This document shows positions 8,163-16,208 of a stretch of DNA of 39,497 bases, in pieces; positions within the stretch are counted from its first letter, which is position 1; each line of letters starts with the position of its first letter. The notes below the pieces were generated by a model that was not told the origin of the DNA, did no database searches, and saw only the letters and a list, made by a program, of their open reading frames with translations. The stretch comes from JOPF133 sp052144935 (GTDB lineage: Bacteria > Acidobacteriota > Terriglobia > Bryobacterales > Bryobacteraceae). The position numbers and the translations under genes were made by a program. Location: NCBI GenBank assembly GCA_052144935.1, contig JBKQPR010000188.1:1-39497 (forward strand), given 5' to 3'.

Positions 8163-8452
8163 TAATGATTAGCGTCCTCCACCGGTTCGAGCACCAGATC
8201 GTAACCGAAGTACCGGTGATTGGCGCCGTCGATTAGAAAACGATGTACCCGGTTGCCGGTGGTTTGAAAGCCTCCGCCGTCCGTGAACCTTCGTTCGCCG
8301 GAACCGAAGGGAGGCTCCGCGAACGTGGTGCATCTGAAATGCACACCGGCCAGTTGGCCGGAGCCGGACAGAAGAGCGCCTGGCCGGTTCGCGGTACACC
8401 CGACCGTCAGCGCGAACAGGCAAAAACAAACACTCACCGCGATCTTGCCCAC
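8162..8452 (-). CDS. Small predicted lipoprotein
   Basis: 96 residues from the GTG at 8452. A hydrophobic stretch (IAVSVCFCLFALTVGC) ends in a lipobox-like TVGC with the cysteine at about 19, so an outer-envelope lipoprotein is likely. The mature part ends HRYFGYDLVLEPV and contains GGGFQTTGNRVHRFL; no named family is recognised. The GTG start is preferred over an in-frame TTG at 8488 because GGAGGG sits 4 bases upstream of it and because the longer form would run into the divergent hemD gene. Codon third positions are GC-rich, as in neighbouring real genes. Its function is unknown. Confidence 0.6.
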   Translation of the reverse strand: MGKIAVSVCFCLFALTVGCTANRPGALLSGSGQLAGVHFRCTTFAEPPFGSGERRFTDGGGFQTTGNRVHRFLIDGANHRYFGYDLVLEPVEDANH

Positions 8453-8456
8453 ATCA

Positions 8457-8462
8457 CCCTCC
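8457..8462 (-). promoter_or_regulatory. Ribosome binding site for the lipoprotein gene
   Basis: GGAGGG on the minus strand, 4 bases before the GTG at 8452. This site decides the start over the TTG at 8488. Confidence 0.55.
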
Positions 8463-8500
8463 CGATGAACGATCCGCGGTTTTTTCAATATACTTCAGGT

Positions 8501-9292
8501 ATGTCCTTCGCTGGAAAGCGCGTGCTCGCTCTCGAAAGCCGCCGCGCCGCCGAAATGGCCGAACTCATCCGTAAACAGGGCGGCGACCCGTTCGTGGCGC
8601 CGTCTTTGCGGGAAGCGCCCATCGAGCGGAACCAGGAAACCTTCCAATTCGCCGAGCGGCTCTTCGCCGGCGGATTCGACATGATGGCGCTGCTCACCGG
8701 CGTGGGAACGCGGCAGCTCAACCGCCTGCTGGCCACGCGCTATCCCGAAACGGCCTTCGCCGGGGCGTTGCGGCGCATCACGGTGGTGGCTCGCGGTCCC
8801 AAACCCGTGGCGGCGCTGCGCGAAATGGGGCTCGCCCCGGCGCTCACGGCTCCCGAGCCCAACACCTGGCGCGAGCTGCTGGCCGTCACCGAGGGGCGGC
8901 CCGAGCGCCGCATCGCCGTGCAGGAATATGGACGCTCCAATCCCGAGTTGCTGGCCGCCCTCCGCGCTCGCGGGGCCGAAGTGACCTCGGTTCGTGTCTA
9001 CCAGTACGCCCTGCCCGAAGATGCCGGTCCGCTCCGTGAAGCGGCCCGGCTTCTGGCGGCCGGCGAATTTCGGCTTGCCCTGTTCACCACCGCCGTGCAG
9101 ATCGAGCATCTGATGGCGGTGGCCGAAGATGGGCCCGCCACGCTCGCCGCCCTGCGCAAGCTGAGGATTGCATCTATCGGCCCCACCACCAGCGAAGCTC
9201 TCGAAGAGTTCGGCCTCGCGGCGTGGATGGAGCCGTCTCACCCCAAGATGGGCCTGTTGGTGCGGGAAGCGGCCGAGCGCGATGTTGACTGA
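8501..9292 (+). CDS. hemD: Uroporphyrinogen-III synthase
   Basis: 263 residues from the ATG at 8501 (MSFAGKRVLALESRR). HemD closes hydroxymethylbilane with inversion of ring D to make uroporphyrinogen III for heme and cobalamin synthesis. Two alternating alpha/beta domains are visible: GGFDMMALLTGVGTRQL, VVARGPKPVAALREMG, RIAVQEYGRSNPELLAALRARG, then ALFTTAVQIEHLM and IASIGPTTSEALEEFGL near the end. The last is the family's most recognisable segment. An ATG at 8465 would add 12 residues; neither start has a good ribosome site. It is divergent from the lipoprotein gene. The 214 bases to the ATP synthase genes hold a 12-base palindrome at 9384-9395 and nothing else. Confidence 0.88.
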   Translation: MSFAGKRVLALESRRAAEMAELIRKQGGDPFVAPSLREAPIERNQETFQFAERLFAGGFDMMALLTGVGTRQLNRLLATRYPETAFAGALRRITVVARGPKPVAALREMGLAPALTAPEPNTWRELLAVTEGRPERRIAVQEYGRSNPELLAALRARGAEVTSVRVYQYALPEDAGPLREAARLLAAGEFRLALFTTAVQIEHLMAVAEDGPATLAALRKLRIASIGPTTSEALEEFGLAAWMEPSHPKMGLLVREAAERDVD

Positions 9293-9506
9293 AGGGGCCG
9301 AAGCTGCCAGCGCAGCGGCCAGCCACACTGTTGTGGCGACCGCTCCCAGAAACTTCCCCGCCGCCGACCCGGGGAAGGGCTGGGCTGGCGCCAGCACAAG
9401 TTTCCTGTTCAATGCACAGCGCCGCAGGCGCGTGAGGGGTACTGAAAGCCGATCGCTGAAGGCATCCTGCTGAAAGCCTGCCGCGTTCGTGCCACACTGA
9501 CAGTTG

Positions 9507-9731
9507 GTGGCTCCGCGCAAGAAGACCGCTGCCGCACGGGCGGCCGAATACAGCTCGCTCGCCCTGTTGCTGCCGGCGTCCACCTTGGTTGGCTACTTCA
9601 TCGGCTATTGGCTCGACCGGCAGTTTGGGACCACTTGGCTGCGCATCGCGCTGCTGATCCTGGGCACCGCGGGCGGATTTGTCCAACTCATCCGCCAGAT
9701 CATGCGGGATTCGGGCGATGACGACGCCTGA
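9507..9731 (+). CDS. atpZ: AtpZ/AtpI-type small ATP synthase membrane protein
   Basis: 74 residues with two membrane helices (about 14-34 and 42-60) in the pattern LLPASTLVGYFIGYWLDRQFGT, then LRIALLILGTAGGFVQLIRQI. This is the AtpZ-type F0F1 ATPase accessory family: glycine-rich helix, G-Y-x-x-D-x-x-F-G loop and G-x-x-x-G helix. Such proteins help Fo assembly, or Mg/Ca entry in some bacteria. The start is uncertain between GTG at 9507 and TTG at 9504, both without a clear ribosome site. Its end overlaps the next gene by 14 bases. Confidence 0.8.
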   Translation: MAPRKKTAAARAAEYSSLALLLPASTLVGYFIGYWLDRQFGTTWLRIALLILGTAGGFVQLIRQIMRDSGDDDA

Positions 9732-10110
9732 CGGGGCGCCTGACGCGCTCGACTACGACCGCGCCGCCAACCGCATCGGCCGCATCATACTGGCCCTCGC
9801 CGTTCTCGGCACCGTCCTGGCCTTCGCCTTGCGCGGCTGGAAGTGGGGCGGCGGGTTCTTGCTCGGCGCGCTGATCTCCGGCCTCAATTTCCGCTGGTTG
9901 CGGCGCCTGGTGGAGAGCTTGGGCGGAGATCGCCCGCGCCGCCGCGGCATCGTCTTTTTGGCCTTCCGCTACCCGCTGCTCAGTGGCGTAGCCTATGTTA
10001 TAGTACGGTTTTCTTCCGTGAGCCTGCCGGCGCTATTCGCGGGTGTTTTAGTGCTCACCGCCGCCATCATGATCGAAGCCGTTATAGAAATCGTGTATGC
10101 ACGAAAGTGA
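9718..10110 (+). CDS. ATP synthase subunit I-like membrane protein
   Basis: 130 residues with four predicted membrane segments (IILALAVLGTVLAFALRG; WGGGFLLGALISGLNFRWL; FRYPLLSGVAYVIV; LPALFAGVLVLTAAIMIEAVIEI). The GxLLGALIS-LNFRWL pattern and the position just before atpB match the ATP synthase I family. Such proteins assist c-ring assembly. It overlaps atpZ and atpB by 14 bases at each end, implying translational coupling along the run. I do not assign atpI firmly because this family diverges quickly. Confidence 0.75.
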   Translation: MTTPDGAPDALDYDRAANRIGRIILALAVLGTVLAFALRGWKWGGGFLLGALISGLNFRWLRRLVESLGGDRPRRRGIVFLAFRYPLLSGVAYVIVRFSSVSLPALFAGVLVLTAAIMIEAVIEIVYARK

Positions 10111-10825
10111 ACTCTGGATCACCAAACTCTTCAACGATTACCTGGCCGGTGTGGGCAACTCACTGACCGGCCTGGTGGGGCGGCACGCGGTAGAGCGCCC
10201 CTGGGCCAACTTCATAGTCATGCAGATCGTGGTCGCGATCCTGTTGATGGTCGCGGTGGCCCTGCTGCGCCCGCGCCTTTCTTCGGACCGCCCAGGGGTC
10301 TTCCAGCAGGTTTTCGAGCTGATCTACGGATTCGTGGATGGCCAAGCGGAAGAGCAGGTGGGGCACGAAGGCCACAAGTTCGTGCATTATTTCGGAACCA
10401 TTTTCATATTCATTCTGGTGTGCAACCTGATCGGGCTGATCCCGTGCTTCGAATCTCCTACCATGAACGTGCCGGTTACCTGCGGCTGCGCAATGGCCAC
10501 CTTTTTCTACTATCATCTGGTCGGAATTCAGGCCAACGGCTTCGCCTACATCAAGCACTTCCTGGGGCCTCTGTGGTGGCTGGCCTGGCTCATGTTTCCT
10601 ATTGAAATTTTCAGCCATATGGCGCGCCCATTATCCCTCACCATACGTCTGTTCGCCAACATGTTTGCCGGCGAACTGGTAACCGGTGTGTTCCTGAAGC
10701 TGACTCTCTTCGCCGTTCCGGTCGTCTTCATGTGCCTGCATCTTTTTGTAGGCCTTTTACAGGCCTATATCTTCATGCTGCTAACCATGGTCTATGTTGC
10801 CGGCGCGGTGGCCCACGAGCATTAA
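10097..10825 (+). CDS. atpB: F0F1 ATP synthase subunit a
   Basis: 242 residues with five or six membrane helices. Subunit a forms the two proton (or sodium) half-channels beside the c-ring. The essential arginine is R184 in RPLSLTIRLFANMFAGEL, the family hallmark. GHKFVHYFGTIFIFILVCNLIGLIP is the conserved earlier segment and the end LQAYIFMLLTMVYVAGA is typical. The ATG at 10097 lies inside the end of the upstream gene. It is followed by a 92-base gap with a small stem at 10829-10841 before atpE, which may help set the higher c-subunit output; that is inference. Confidence 0.96.
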   Translation: MHESELWITKLFNDYLAGVGNSLTGLVGRHAVERPWANFIVMQIVVAILLMVAVALLRPRLSSDRPGVFQQVFELIYGFVDGQAEEQVGHEGHKFVHYFGTIFIFILVCNLIGLIPCFESPTMNVPVTCGCAMATFFYYHLVGIQANGFAYIKHFLGPLWWLAWLMFPIEIFSHMARPLSLTIRLFANMFAGELVTGVFLKLTLFAVPVVFMCLHLFVGLLQAYIFMLLTMVYVAGAVAHEH

Positions 10826-10917
10826 TATCGGCATTATGCCGCTTCCAGCGTGAGCCCGGCTGTATGGTGTCCGGGAACCACCTCCTGGGGGCGATTCATC
10901 CGAAGGAGAAACCGAAA

Positions 10918-11223
10918 ATGACGAAGAAGTTCTTCACTCTGCTGGCCCTCATGCTGGTGGCCAGCACCATTTTGTCCGCTCAAACGCCGGGCTTCCCGGC
11001 CGCCGGAGGCCACTGGGTGCCTATCAGCGCCGGGCTCGCGATGGCCATCGCGTCGAGCTTTTGCGGCTTGGCGCAGGGCAAGGCGACCGCCAGCGCTGTG
11101 GAAGCGATGGCGCGCAATCCCGGCGCCGCTGGGGCGATTCGGCTGGCCATGATTATCGGTCTGGCGTTGATCGAATCCCTGGCTCTCTACACGCTCATCG
11201 TTGTGTTTTCATTCGCGAAATAA
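10918..11223 (+). CDS. atpE: F0F1 ATP synthase subunit c with N-terminal signal-like extension
   Basis: 101 residues. A hydrophobic leader (MTKKFFTLLALMLVASTILSA) precedes the usual two-helix hairpin, so the protein is about 25 residues longer than a plain c subunit. The loop AMARNPGAAG and the second helix GLALIESLALY are typical. The ion-binding carboxylate is E86, with Q53, S87 and Y91 at the spacings of the Na+-binding c subunits (Q32, E65, S66, Y70 in Ilyobacter numbering), but the T67 position is Leu. The ribosome site AGGAG lies 10 bases before the ATG at 10918. No b, delta or F1 genes follow; the next gene is PilZ, so the rest of the enzyme must be encoded elsewhere. Confidence 0.95.
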   Translation: MTKKFFTLLALMLVASTILSAQTPGFPAAGGHWVPISAGLAMAIASSFCGLAQGKATASAVEAMARNPGAAGAIRLAMIIGLALIESLALYTLIVVFSFAK

Positions 11224-11385
11224 ACCCTCCTTAGTACCCGGAGCGGCGCCATTCCCGCTCCGGGACCAACTTAAGTACCTCCCGTACCGATCACCTGCTT
11301 CTAGTACGCCTGGGCAGTAATCCAGCCGCCGGTTCTATTGACCCGGTAGAGATACAGCCCTTACATTGGAAGCGATCTAACCTAA

Positions 11386-11709
11386 ATGGAACAGCGCAGA
11401 ACCCGTCGATTCCAGTTGGAGTTGCCGCTCTCGATTACTCGTGCCGGTGCTGCCCGGGTGGCCCTCGCCGGCAGGACCAGGAACATCAGCTCGACCGGCG
11501 TGCTATTCACCGCGGGCGCGGAGCCCGATTTGGGTGGCCCGATTGAGTACGTGATTACCTTGAGCCACAATGGCCCGCAATCCGTCAACATCCGTTGTGT
11601 GGGAAAGGTCCTGCGGTTGGAACGTCTATACCACTCCCCCGAAGGGGAGCTACGCTCGTTCCAAATCGCCGCCACGCTGGAGCGCTACGAATTCATCCGC
11701 GACCGGTAG
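11386..11709 (+). CDS. PilZ domain protein
   Basis: 107 residues, a stand-alone PilZ domain. PilZ proteins bind cyclic di-GMP. The two binding motifs are present: RRTRR at residues 4-8 (RxxxR) and TRNISSTGVLF (N-x-S-x-x-G). No effector domain, signal peptide or membrane segment is attached, so the partner protein is unknown. It starts 162 bases after atpE, a gap without a recognisable gene, and ends just before a large palindromic repeat. Confidence 0.85.
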   Translation: MEQRRTRRFQLELPLSITRAGAARVALAGRTRNISSTGVLFTAGAEPDLGGPIEYVITLSHNGPQSVNIRCVGKVLRLERLYHSPEGELRSFQIAATLERYEFIRDR

Positions 11710-11729
11710 TGAGGCGGATAGTCTGTTTC

Positions 11730-11830
11730 TCACCGCGGAGACACGGAGGTCGCGGAGAAAGCGCGGAGAAAACCAATTATGTTCTTGTCTTCTCCGTGCT
11801 TCCTCCGCGACCTCCGTGTCTCCGCGGTGA
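11730..11830. repeat. Large palindromic repeat, family B, copy 1
   Basis: Bases 11730-11757 and 11803-11830 form a perfect 28-bp inverted repeat with core TCACCGCGGAGACACGGAGG. The arms continue with few mismatches inward to about 11770 and 11790, so the whole folds into one long hairpin. A second, altered copy is at 14239-14479. The element lies between the PilZ 3' end and the helicase gene. CCGCGGAG-type hairpins resemble dispersed repeats I recall from other GC-rich phyla; this was not checked. Confidence 0.85.
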
Positions 11831-11893
11831 AAAACAGGGTTGTCCCGCCAGCCCCTTTCGCTGTAAACTAGCAAAGAAAAGGCGAAAGAGCAG

Positions 11894-14230
11894 ATGAACC
11901 TATCCCTGGATTTCCCCGACTTCTCGCAGGAGCTCTCGGTCTCCCGCAAACCCTCGCTCGAAGCGGTCGTCGCGGGCTTCCAGTCCCTGCATCGCGATCC
12001 CGATTCGCCCGTCCGGGCGGTGCATCATCAGCCCCCCACGGAAGGCAGCTTCGCCGAGATCCCGCCGGCCGTGGATGCGCGCCTGCGCGCGGCCCTGGAG
12101 CGGCGCGGCATTGCGCGGCTCTACTCGCACCAGGCCGAGGCCTTCGAGCACGGGGCGGCCGGCAAGCACGTGGTCGTCGTCACCCCCACCGCCAGCGGCA
12201 AGACCCTCTGCTACAACCTGCCGGTCCTCAATCTGCTCCTCCAGGACGAAGGCGCCCGCGCCATGTACCTGTTCCCCACCAAGGCCCTGGCGGAGGACCA
12301 GCTCCACGAGTTCCAAAGCGCCGTGGAGGAGATGGGTTCCGAGATCCGCGCCTTCACCTACGACGGCGATACCCCCCAGGACGCGCGCAAGGCCATTCGC
12401 CAGCGGGCCAACGTAGTGCTCACCAACCCGGACATGCTGCACAGCGGCATTCTCCCGCATCACACCCGCTGGGCCCGCTATTTCGAGAACCTCCGTTACA
12501 TCGTGATCGACGAGCTGCACTACTACCGCGGCGTGTACGGCAGCCATCTGGCCAACCTGCTGCGCCGCCTGGAGCGCGTCTGCCGTTTTTATGGTTCGGA
12601 GCCGCAATTCATTTGTTGTTCCGCCACCATCGCCAACCCGCGCGAGCTGGCCGAAGCGCTCACCGGCCGCCCGTTCGAGCTGGTGGAGCGTAACGGCGCC
12701 CCGCGCGGCGAAAAATTCTTCGTCTTCTACAATCCTCCGGTGGTCAACCGCCAGCTCGGCATCCGGCGCAGTTACATTCACGAGTCGCGGCGCCTGGCGC
12801 TGCAGTTCATCGAGCGCGATCTGCAGACCCTGGTATTCGCCAACAACCGCCTGGCTACCGAGGTGCTGGTCACCTATCTCAAAGACGCCTGCGAGCGCGG
12901 ACGCGTACCCACCGAAACCGTGCGCGGCTACCGCGGTGGCTACTTGCCTCGCGAGCGGCGCGAGATCGAGCAAAAGCTGCGCGCCGGCCAGATCCGCGCC
13001 GTGGTGGCCACCAACGCGCTGGAGTTGGGCATCGACATCGGCTCCCTGGACGCCGTGGTGATGGCCGGCTACCCCGGCACGATCGCTTCGAGCTGGCAGC
13101 GCGCGGGCCGCGCCGGCCGCCGCCAGGGCGCCTCCGCCGCGGTGCTGGTGGCTTCCAGCGCGCCGCTGGACCAATACATCGTCGAGCACCCCGATTATTT
13201 CTTCGGCCGCTCCCCCGAGCACGCTTTCATCAATCCCGACAATCTGGAAATCCTGATGGCGCATCTCAAATGCGCGGCCTTCGAGCTGCCCCTGGCGGAT
13301 GGCGAGACCTTCGGCGCACACGACATCGCCGAAATCTGCCGCTTCCTGGAAGAGACCGGCTTCCTGCACCATTCCGCGGGCGCCTGGCACTGGACTTCCG
13401 ATACCTATCCCGCGGATGCCACCAGCCTGCGCTCGGTGACCAGCGACAATTTCGTGGTAGTGGACATCACCGGCGAATCCGAAGTGATCGCCGAGGTTTC
13501 CTTTCCCACGGCCCTCACTACTCTGCACGAGAAGGCCATCTACTTGCATGAGGCGCGCCAATACCATGTCGAGCGCTTCGACTACGTCGAGCGCAAAGCC
13601 TACGTCAAGCGCGTGGATTGCGATTACTACACCGACGCCATCGACTACACCCAGGTGAAGGTTCTGCGCGAATTCGAAGGCCAGGCCCTCGGCGGCGCCC
13701 GCCGCGCGCACGGCGATGTGCGCGTCAACCGCCAGATCGTCGGCTTCAAGAAGATCAAGTTCTACACCATGGAGAACGTGGGCGCTGGCAAGCTTTCCAT
13801 GCCCGAGCAGGAGATGCACACCACGTCCTTCTGGCTGCATTTCCCGGCCGCCTTCCTGGCCCGCCTGGGAGACTACACGCCCACCGAGAGGCAGAGCGGC
13901 ATAGCCGGACTGGGCAACGCCCTGCGCACCGTGGCGGCGCTGCTGCTGATGTGCGATCCGCGCGACCTGGGGGTGGCGCTCAGCGAGCAGGAGGCCGGCG
14001 GCCTGCAAGCGTTCGAGCCGAATCTCCACCTGTACGACAGCTACTCCGGCGGAGTGGGACAAAGCGCGCCGCTGTACCGCTTCGCCCCGCGCCTGCTGGC
14101 GCAAACCGCAGGACTGCTGGCCGCTTGCCGGTGCCCGGCCGGCTGCCCCTCCTGCGTCGGCCCCACCGGCGAAGTCGGCGAGCGCGGAAAAGAGGTAGCC
14201 GCGCGGATTCTGGCCGAGCTGGGTGCGTAG
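11894..14230 (+). CDS. MrfA/YprA-like DExH-box helicase with C-terminal zinc-binding DUF1998
   Basis: 778 residues, superfamily 2 helicase. Walker A TASGKT is at 99-104, the DExH box DELH at 206-209, the SAT motif in CCSATIANP, and motif VI QRAGRAGRR near 402-410. The C-terminal DUF1998 region ends in C745-x-C747-x3-C751-x2-C754, the four-cysteine zinc site of MrfA. B. subtilis MrfA takes part in excision-type repair of mitomycin C damage, usually with the nuclease MrfB; no MrfB neighbour is present here. The ATG at 11894 gives the usual start just before a long N-terminal region. The gene is flanked on both sides by family B palindromes and converges on hpt. Confidence 0.93.
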   Translation: MNLSLDFPDFSQELSVSRKPSLEAVVAGFQSLHRDPDSPVRAVHHQPPTEGSFAEIPPAVDARLRAALERRGIARLYSHQAEAFEHGAAGKHVVVVTPTASGKTLCYNLPVLNLLLQDEGARAMYLFPTKALAEDQLHEFQSAVEEMGSEIRAFTYDGDTPQDARKAIRQRANVVLTNPDMLHSGILPHHTRWARYFENLRYIVIDELHYYRGVYGSHLANLLRRLERVCRFYGSEPQFICCSATIANPRELAEALTGRPFELVERNGAPRGEKFFVFYNPPVVNRQLGIRRSYIHESRRLALQFIERDLQTLVFANNRLATEVLVTYLKDACERGRVPTETVRGYRGGYLPRERREIEQKLRAGQIRAVVATNALELGIDIGSLDAVVMAGYPGTIASSWQRAGRAGRRQGASAAVLVASSAPLDQYIVEHPDYFFGRSPEHAFINPDNLEILMAHLKCAAFELPLADGETFGAHDIAEICRFLEETGFLHHSAGAWHWTSDTYPADATSLRSVTSDNFVVVDITGESEVIAEVSFPTALTTLHEKAIYLHEARQYHVERFDYVERKAYVKRVDCDYYTDAIDYTQVKVLREFEGQALGGARRAHGDVRVNRQIVGFKKIKFYTMENVGAGKLSMPEQEMHTTSFWLHFPAAFLARLGDYTPTERQSGIAGLGNALRTVAALLLMCDPRDLGVALSEQEAGGLQAFEPNLHLYDSYSGGVGQSAPLYRFAPRLLAQTAGLLAACRCPAGCPSCVGPTGEVGERGKEVAARILAELGA

Positions 14231-14238
14231 CGGACACC

Positions 14239-14479
14239 CAGCATTCACCGCGGAGCATCTCGACTGAGGCGGGCCCCAGTCTGGTGGGGAAGGAAACGTG
14301 CCTCCGACCGAGCCATTTTCGGGCCCAGAACACGTACGTATAACCCCTTTGTTTCCAACAGTCGATATTCTTGTTTCTTAGGAGGCGCGGAGATCGCGGA
14401 GGAAGCGCGGAGAAAGTCAATTCTGTTGTGTCTTCTCTGCGCAGTCTCCGCGTCCTCAGCGTCTCCGCGGTGAATGCTG
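14239..14479. repeat. Palindromic repeat, family B, copy 2, apparently interrupted
   Basis: Outer arms 14239-14255 and 14463-14479 are an exact 17-bp inverted repeat (CAGCATTCACCGCGGAG). Inner, imperfect arms (about 14378-14415 and 14431-14462) match the inner part of copy 1. Roughly 120 bases between the left outer arm and the left inner arm have no partner on the right side, as if sequence had been inserted there. It lies between the convergent 3' ends of the helicase and hpt genes. Confidence 0.7.
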
Positions 14480-14488
14480 AGCCCCCGC

Positions 14489-15022
14489 CTACTCCGGAGC
14501 CCCGTCCAGCATGCAGATGTCGTCCAGGTTGCGGTATTTCTCCGCGTAATCCAGGCCGTACCCCACTACGAAACGATCGGGAATCTGGAATCCGACGTAG
14601 TGGACGTGCACGGGACGCAGCCGGCGCTCCGGCTTGTCCAGCAGCGCGGCGATGCGGATCGAATCCGGGCGGCGCTGCTCCAGCAGATTCATCAGGTAGT
14701 TCAAGGTGACGCCGCTATCCACGATGTCTTCGACAATCAGCACGGAGGCGCCCTCTAGCGAAATATCCAGATCCTTGGTAACCTTCACTTCGCCCGAGCT
14801 CCGCTTGCCTTTTCCGTAGCTGGAAATCCCCATGAAGTCGATGAACACGTCGCGGCGCATGGCCCGCGAGAGATCCGCCATGAAGTACGAAGCGCCCTTC
14901 AGAATGCAGACCATGTTCAGATTGCCGGTGGGATAATCCTGGGAAATCTGCTCGCCGAGTTCGCGGATGCGGGACTGGATCTTCCCGGCTGGGATCAACA
15001 CCTGCAGTTTGGGATCGGTCAT
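14489..15022 (-). CDS. hpt: Hypoxanthine phosphoribosyltransferase
   Basis: 177 residues. It converts hypoxanthine (and usually guanine) plus PRPP to the nucleotide in purine salvage. The PRPP-binding motif is VLIVEDIVDSG, preceded by the usual VCILKGASYFMADL and DFMGISSYG segments and followed by KPERR and VGYGLDYAEKYRNLDDIC, a typical Hpt end. The ATG at 15022 is chosen. An in-frame TTG at 15043 would add 7 residues and overlap the upstream gene. It lies 10 bases after the stop of that gene, so the two are probably co-transcribed. Confidence 0.95.
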   Translation of the reverse strand: MTDPKLQVLIPAGKIQSRIRELGEQISQDYPTGNLNMVCILKGASYFMADLSRAMRRDVFIDFMGISSYGKGKRSSGEVKVTKDLDISLEGASVLIVEDIVDSGVTLNYLMNLLEQRRPDSIRIAALLDKPERRLRPVHVHYVGFQIPDRFVVGYGLDYAEKYRNLDDICMLDGAPE

Positions 15023-15032
15023 GAACTCATCA

Positions 15033-15851
15033 TTATCCGCCAAGTTTGAGGCGCGTGCTCATGGGTCCCAAGTGGATGTGAGCGCCGGTGGCCTTGCCGG
15101 GCACCGCCTGGCGGAAAGCGAAGTAGGGGATGCGATTCCCGGTGAGATACTGGCGCAGCCAGACGCCTTCGGGCGTATCGGGATGGATGGCTACGTCCAC
15201 GCGGCCGCGATGATCGAAGCCCAGGGCACGGTGCACCTCGGTGTCGCCCATGGCGCTCACCGGCAGCGGCTTTCCGAATTGGGTCTCAAAGGCCGTCTCC
15301 ACCTGGGCGAAGGTGCCGGACGTGAAGACCCCATCGCCATCGAAGCGGTCGGCGAGCGTGGGCGCTTCGGCAGCCGATTCGGAAAGCTGGTTATCGAGGG
15401 CCTCCTCGGCGCGGGCCATGTCCGCAATCTCACGCGTGAGGCGGGCCCGCGTCTCGGCCAGATCGCACTCCTTGCGCGCCAGATCCAGTTCTTCCAGGAA
15501 GGCGCCCAGGGAGAGTTCCGACGCCACCCCGGCCTCAATGAGTTTCCTGGCTTGGTCGAAGGCCTTCTTGCGGCGCTCAAAGCGGCGGCCGGCGGCGGCA
15601 ATCATTTCGTCCGTCCGATCTTCGGTGAGATCCTGTCCGGCGAGAGTTTTCCGCAGGTACGCGGCGTCCTGGGCGTCGGCCAACTCATCTTCGGCTTTCT
15701 CCAGTTGGAGCCGCGGAATCACGCCGGCCTCCACCAGGGTCCGCAGCTTTTCGATGCCGGCCTTGGCGCGCGCGACGTCGGGATCGCCGGCGGTTTGGGC
15801 GCCCAGCAGGCCGGCGCACACTAAGAGCAGCAGTCCCGTGCAGAATCGCAT
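15033..15851 (-). CDS. Secreted coiled-coil protein with possible M15-like C-terminal domain
   Basis: 272 residues. A signal peptide (MRFCTGLLLLVCAGLLGAQ) is followed by two related charged helical segments, KLRTLVEAGVIPRLQLEKAEDEL and ARKLIEAGVASELSLGAFLEEL, which resemble the EAGV-x-S/P-x-x-x-L turn of efflux adaptor and TolC-like hairpins. The last 90 residues contain FDHRGRVDVAI, LRQYLTGNRIPYF and TGAHIHLGP. The H-to-D spacing and the H-x-H pair recall the zinc site of M15-fold (DD-peptidase/Hedgehog-like) proteins, but the H-to-D spacing is shorter than standard. It may act on the cell wall. Enzyme activity is inference. It precedes hpt by 10 bases. Confidence 0.65.
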   Translation of the reverse strand: MRFCTGLLLLVCAGLLGAQTAGDPDVARAKAGIEKLRTLVEAGVIPRLQLEKAEDELADAQDAAYLRKTLAGQDLTEDRTDEMIAAAGRRFERRKKAFDQARKLIEAGVASELSLGAFLEELDLARKECDLAETRARLTREIADMARAEEALDNQLSESAAEAPTLADRFDGDGVFTSGTFAQVETAFETQFGKPLPVSAMGDTEVHRALGFDHRGRVDVAIHPDTPEGVWLRQYLTGNRIPYFAFRQAVPGKATGAHIHLGPMSTRLKLGG

Positions 15852-16208
15852 GTATCCCTATTGTATTACGTGATGGTGGCTCCCCAAGCCGAGGCCGTAC
15901 CCAATGCGCCCCAGGGGACGAGGGTGCCGGCCCAACCACGAGCCGCTGGCCCAAGAAGCCCGGCGCCGCCAGGCACGCCACACTGCCGCGATCACCGCAC
16001 CGATGTCGAGCAGCCTGGCGTAAATACCCATGCCCAGTTGTTTATCGTCAGACTATCCGTTAATCCTCAGCGGCGAGGCCACGATTCGCCGTAAACCATG
16101 GCTTCGACGAGGGCGCGTGCCGCGGCGGCGGCTCCCTAAGCTATAGCTAGCCCCCAGCGCCCTCGGAACTATGCCAACATGGTAAAGATTTCCACAGAAG
16201 AGTCCAGT

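Noticed and set aside
11900..14248. A 782-codon open frame on the minus strand
   Set aside because: Fully antisense to the MrfA-type helicase, whose motifs are complete; the translation is Gln/Val/Gly/Ala-rich without domains.
15858..16031. A 57-codon frame on the minus strand starting MGIYARLLDIG
   Set aside because: It lies just upstream of the coiled-coil/M15-like gene and has an N-terminal hydrophobic stretch, but has no ribosome site and an Arg/Trp/Gly-rich tail with no family.
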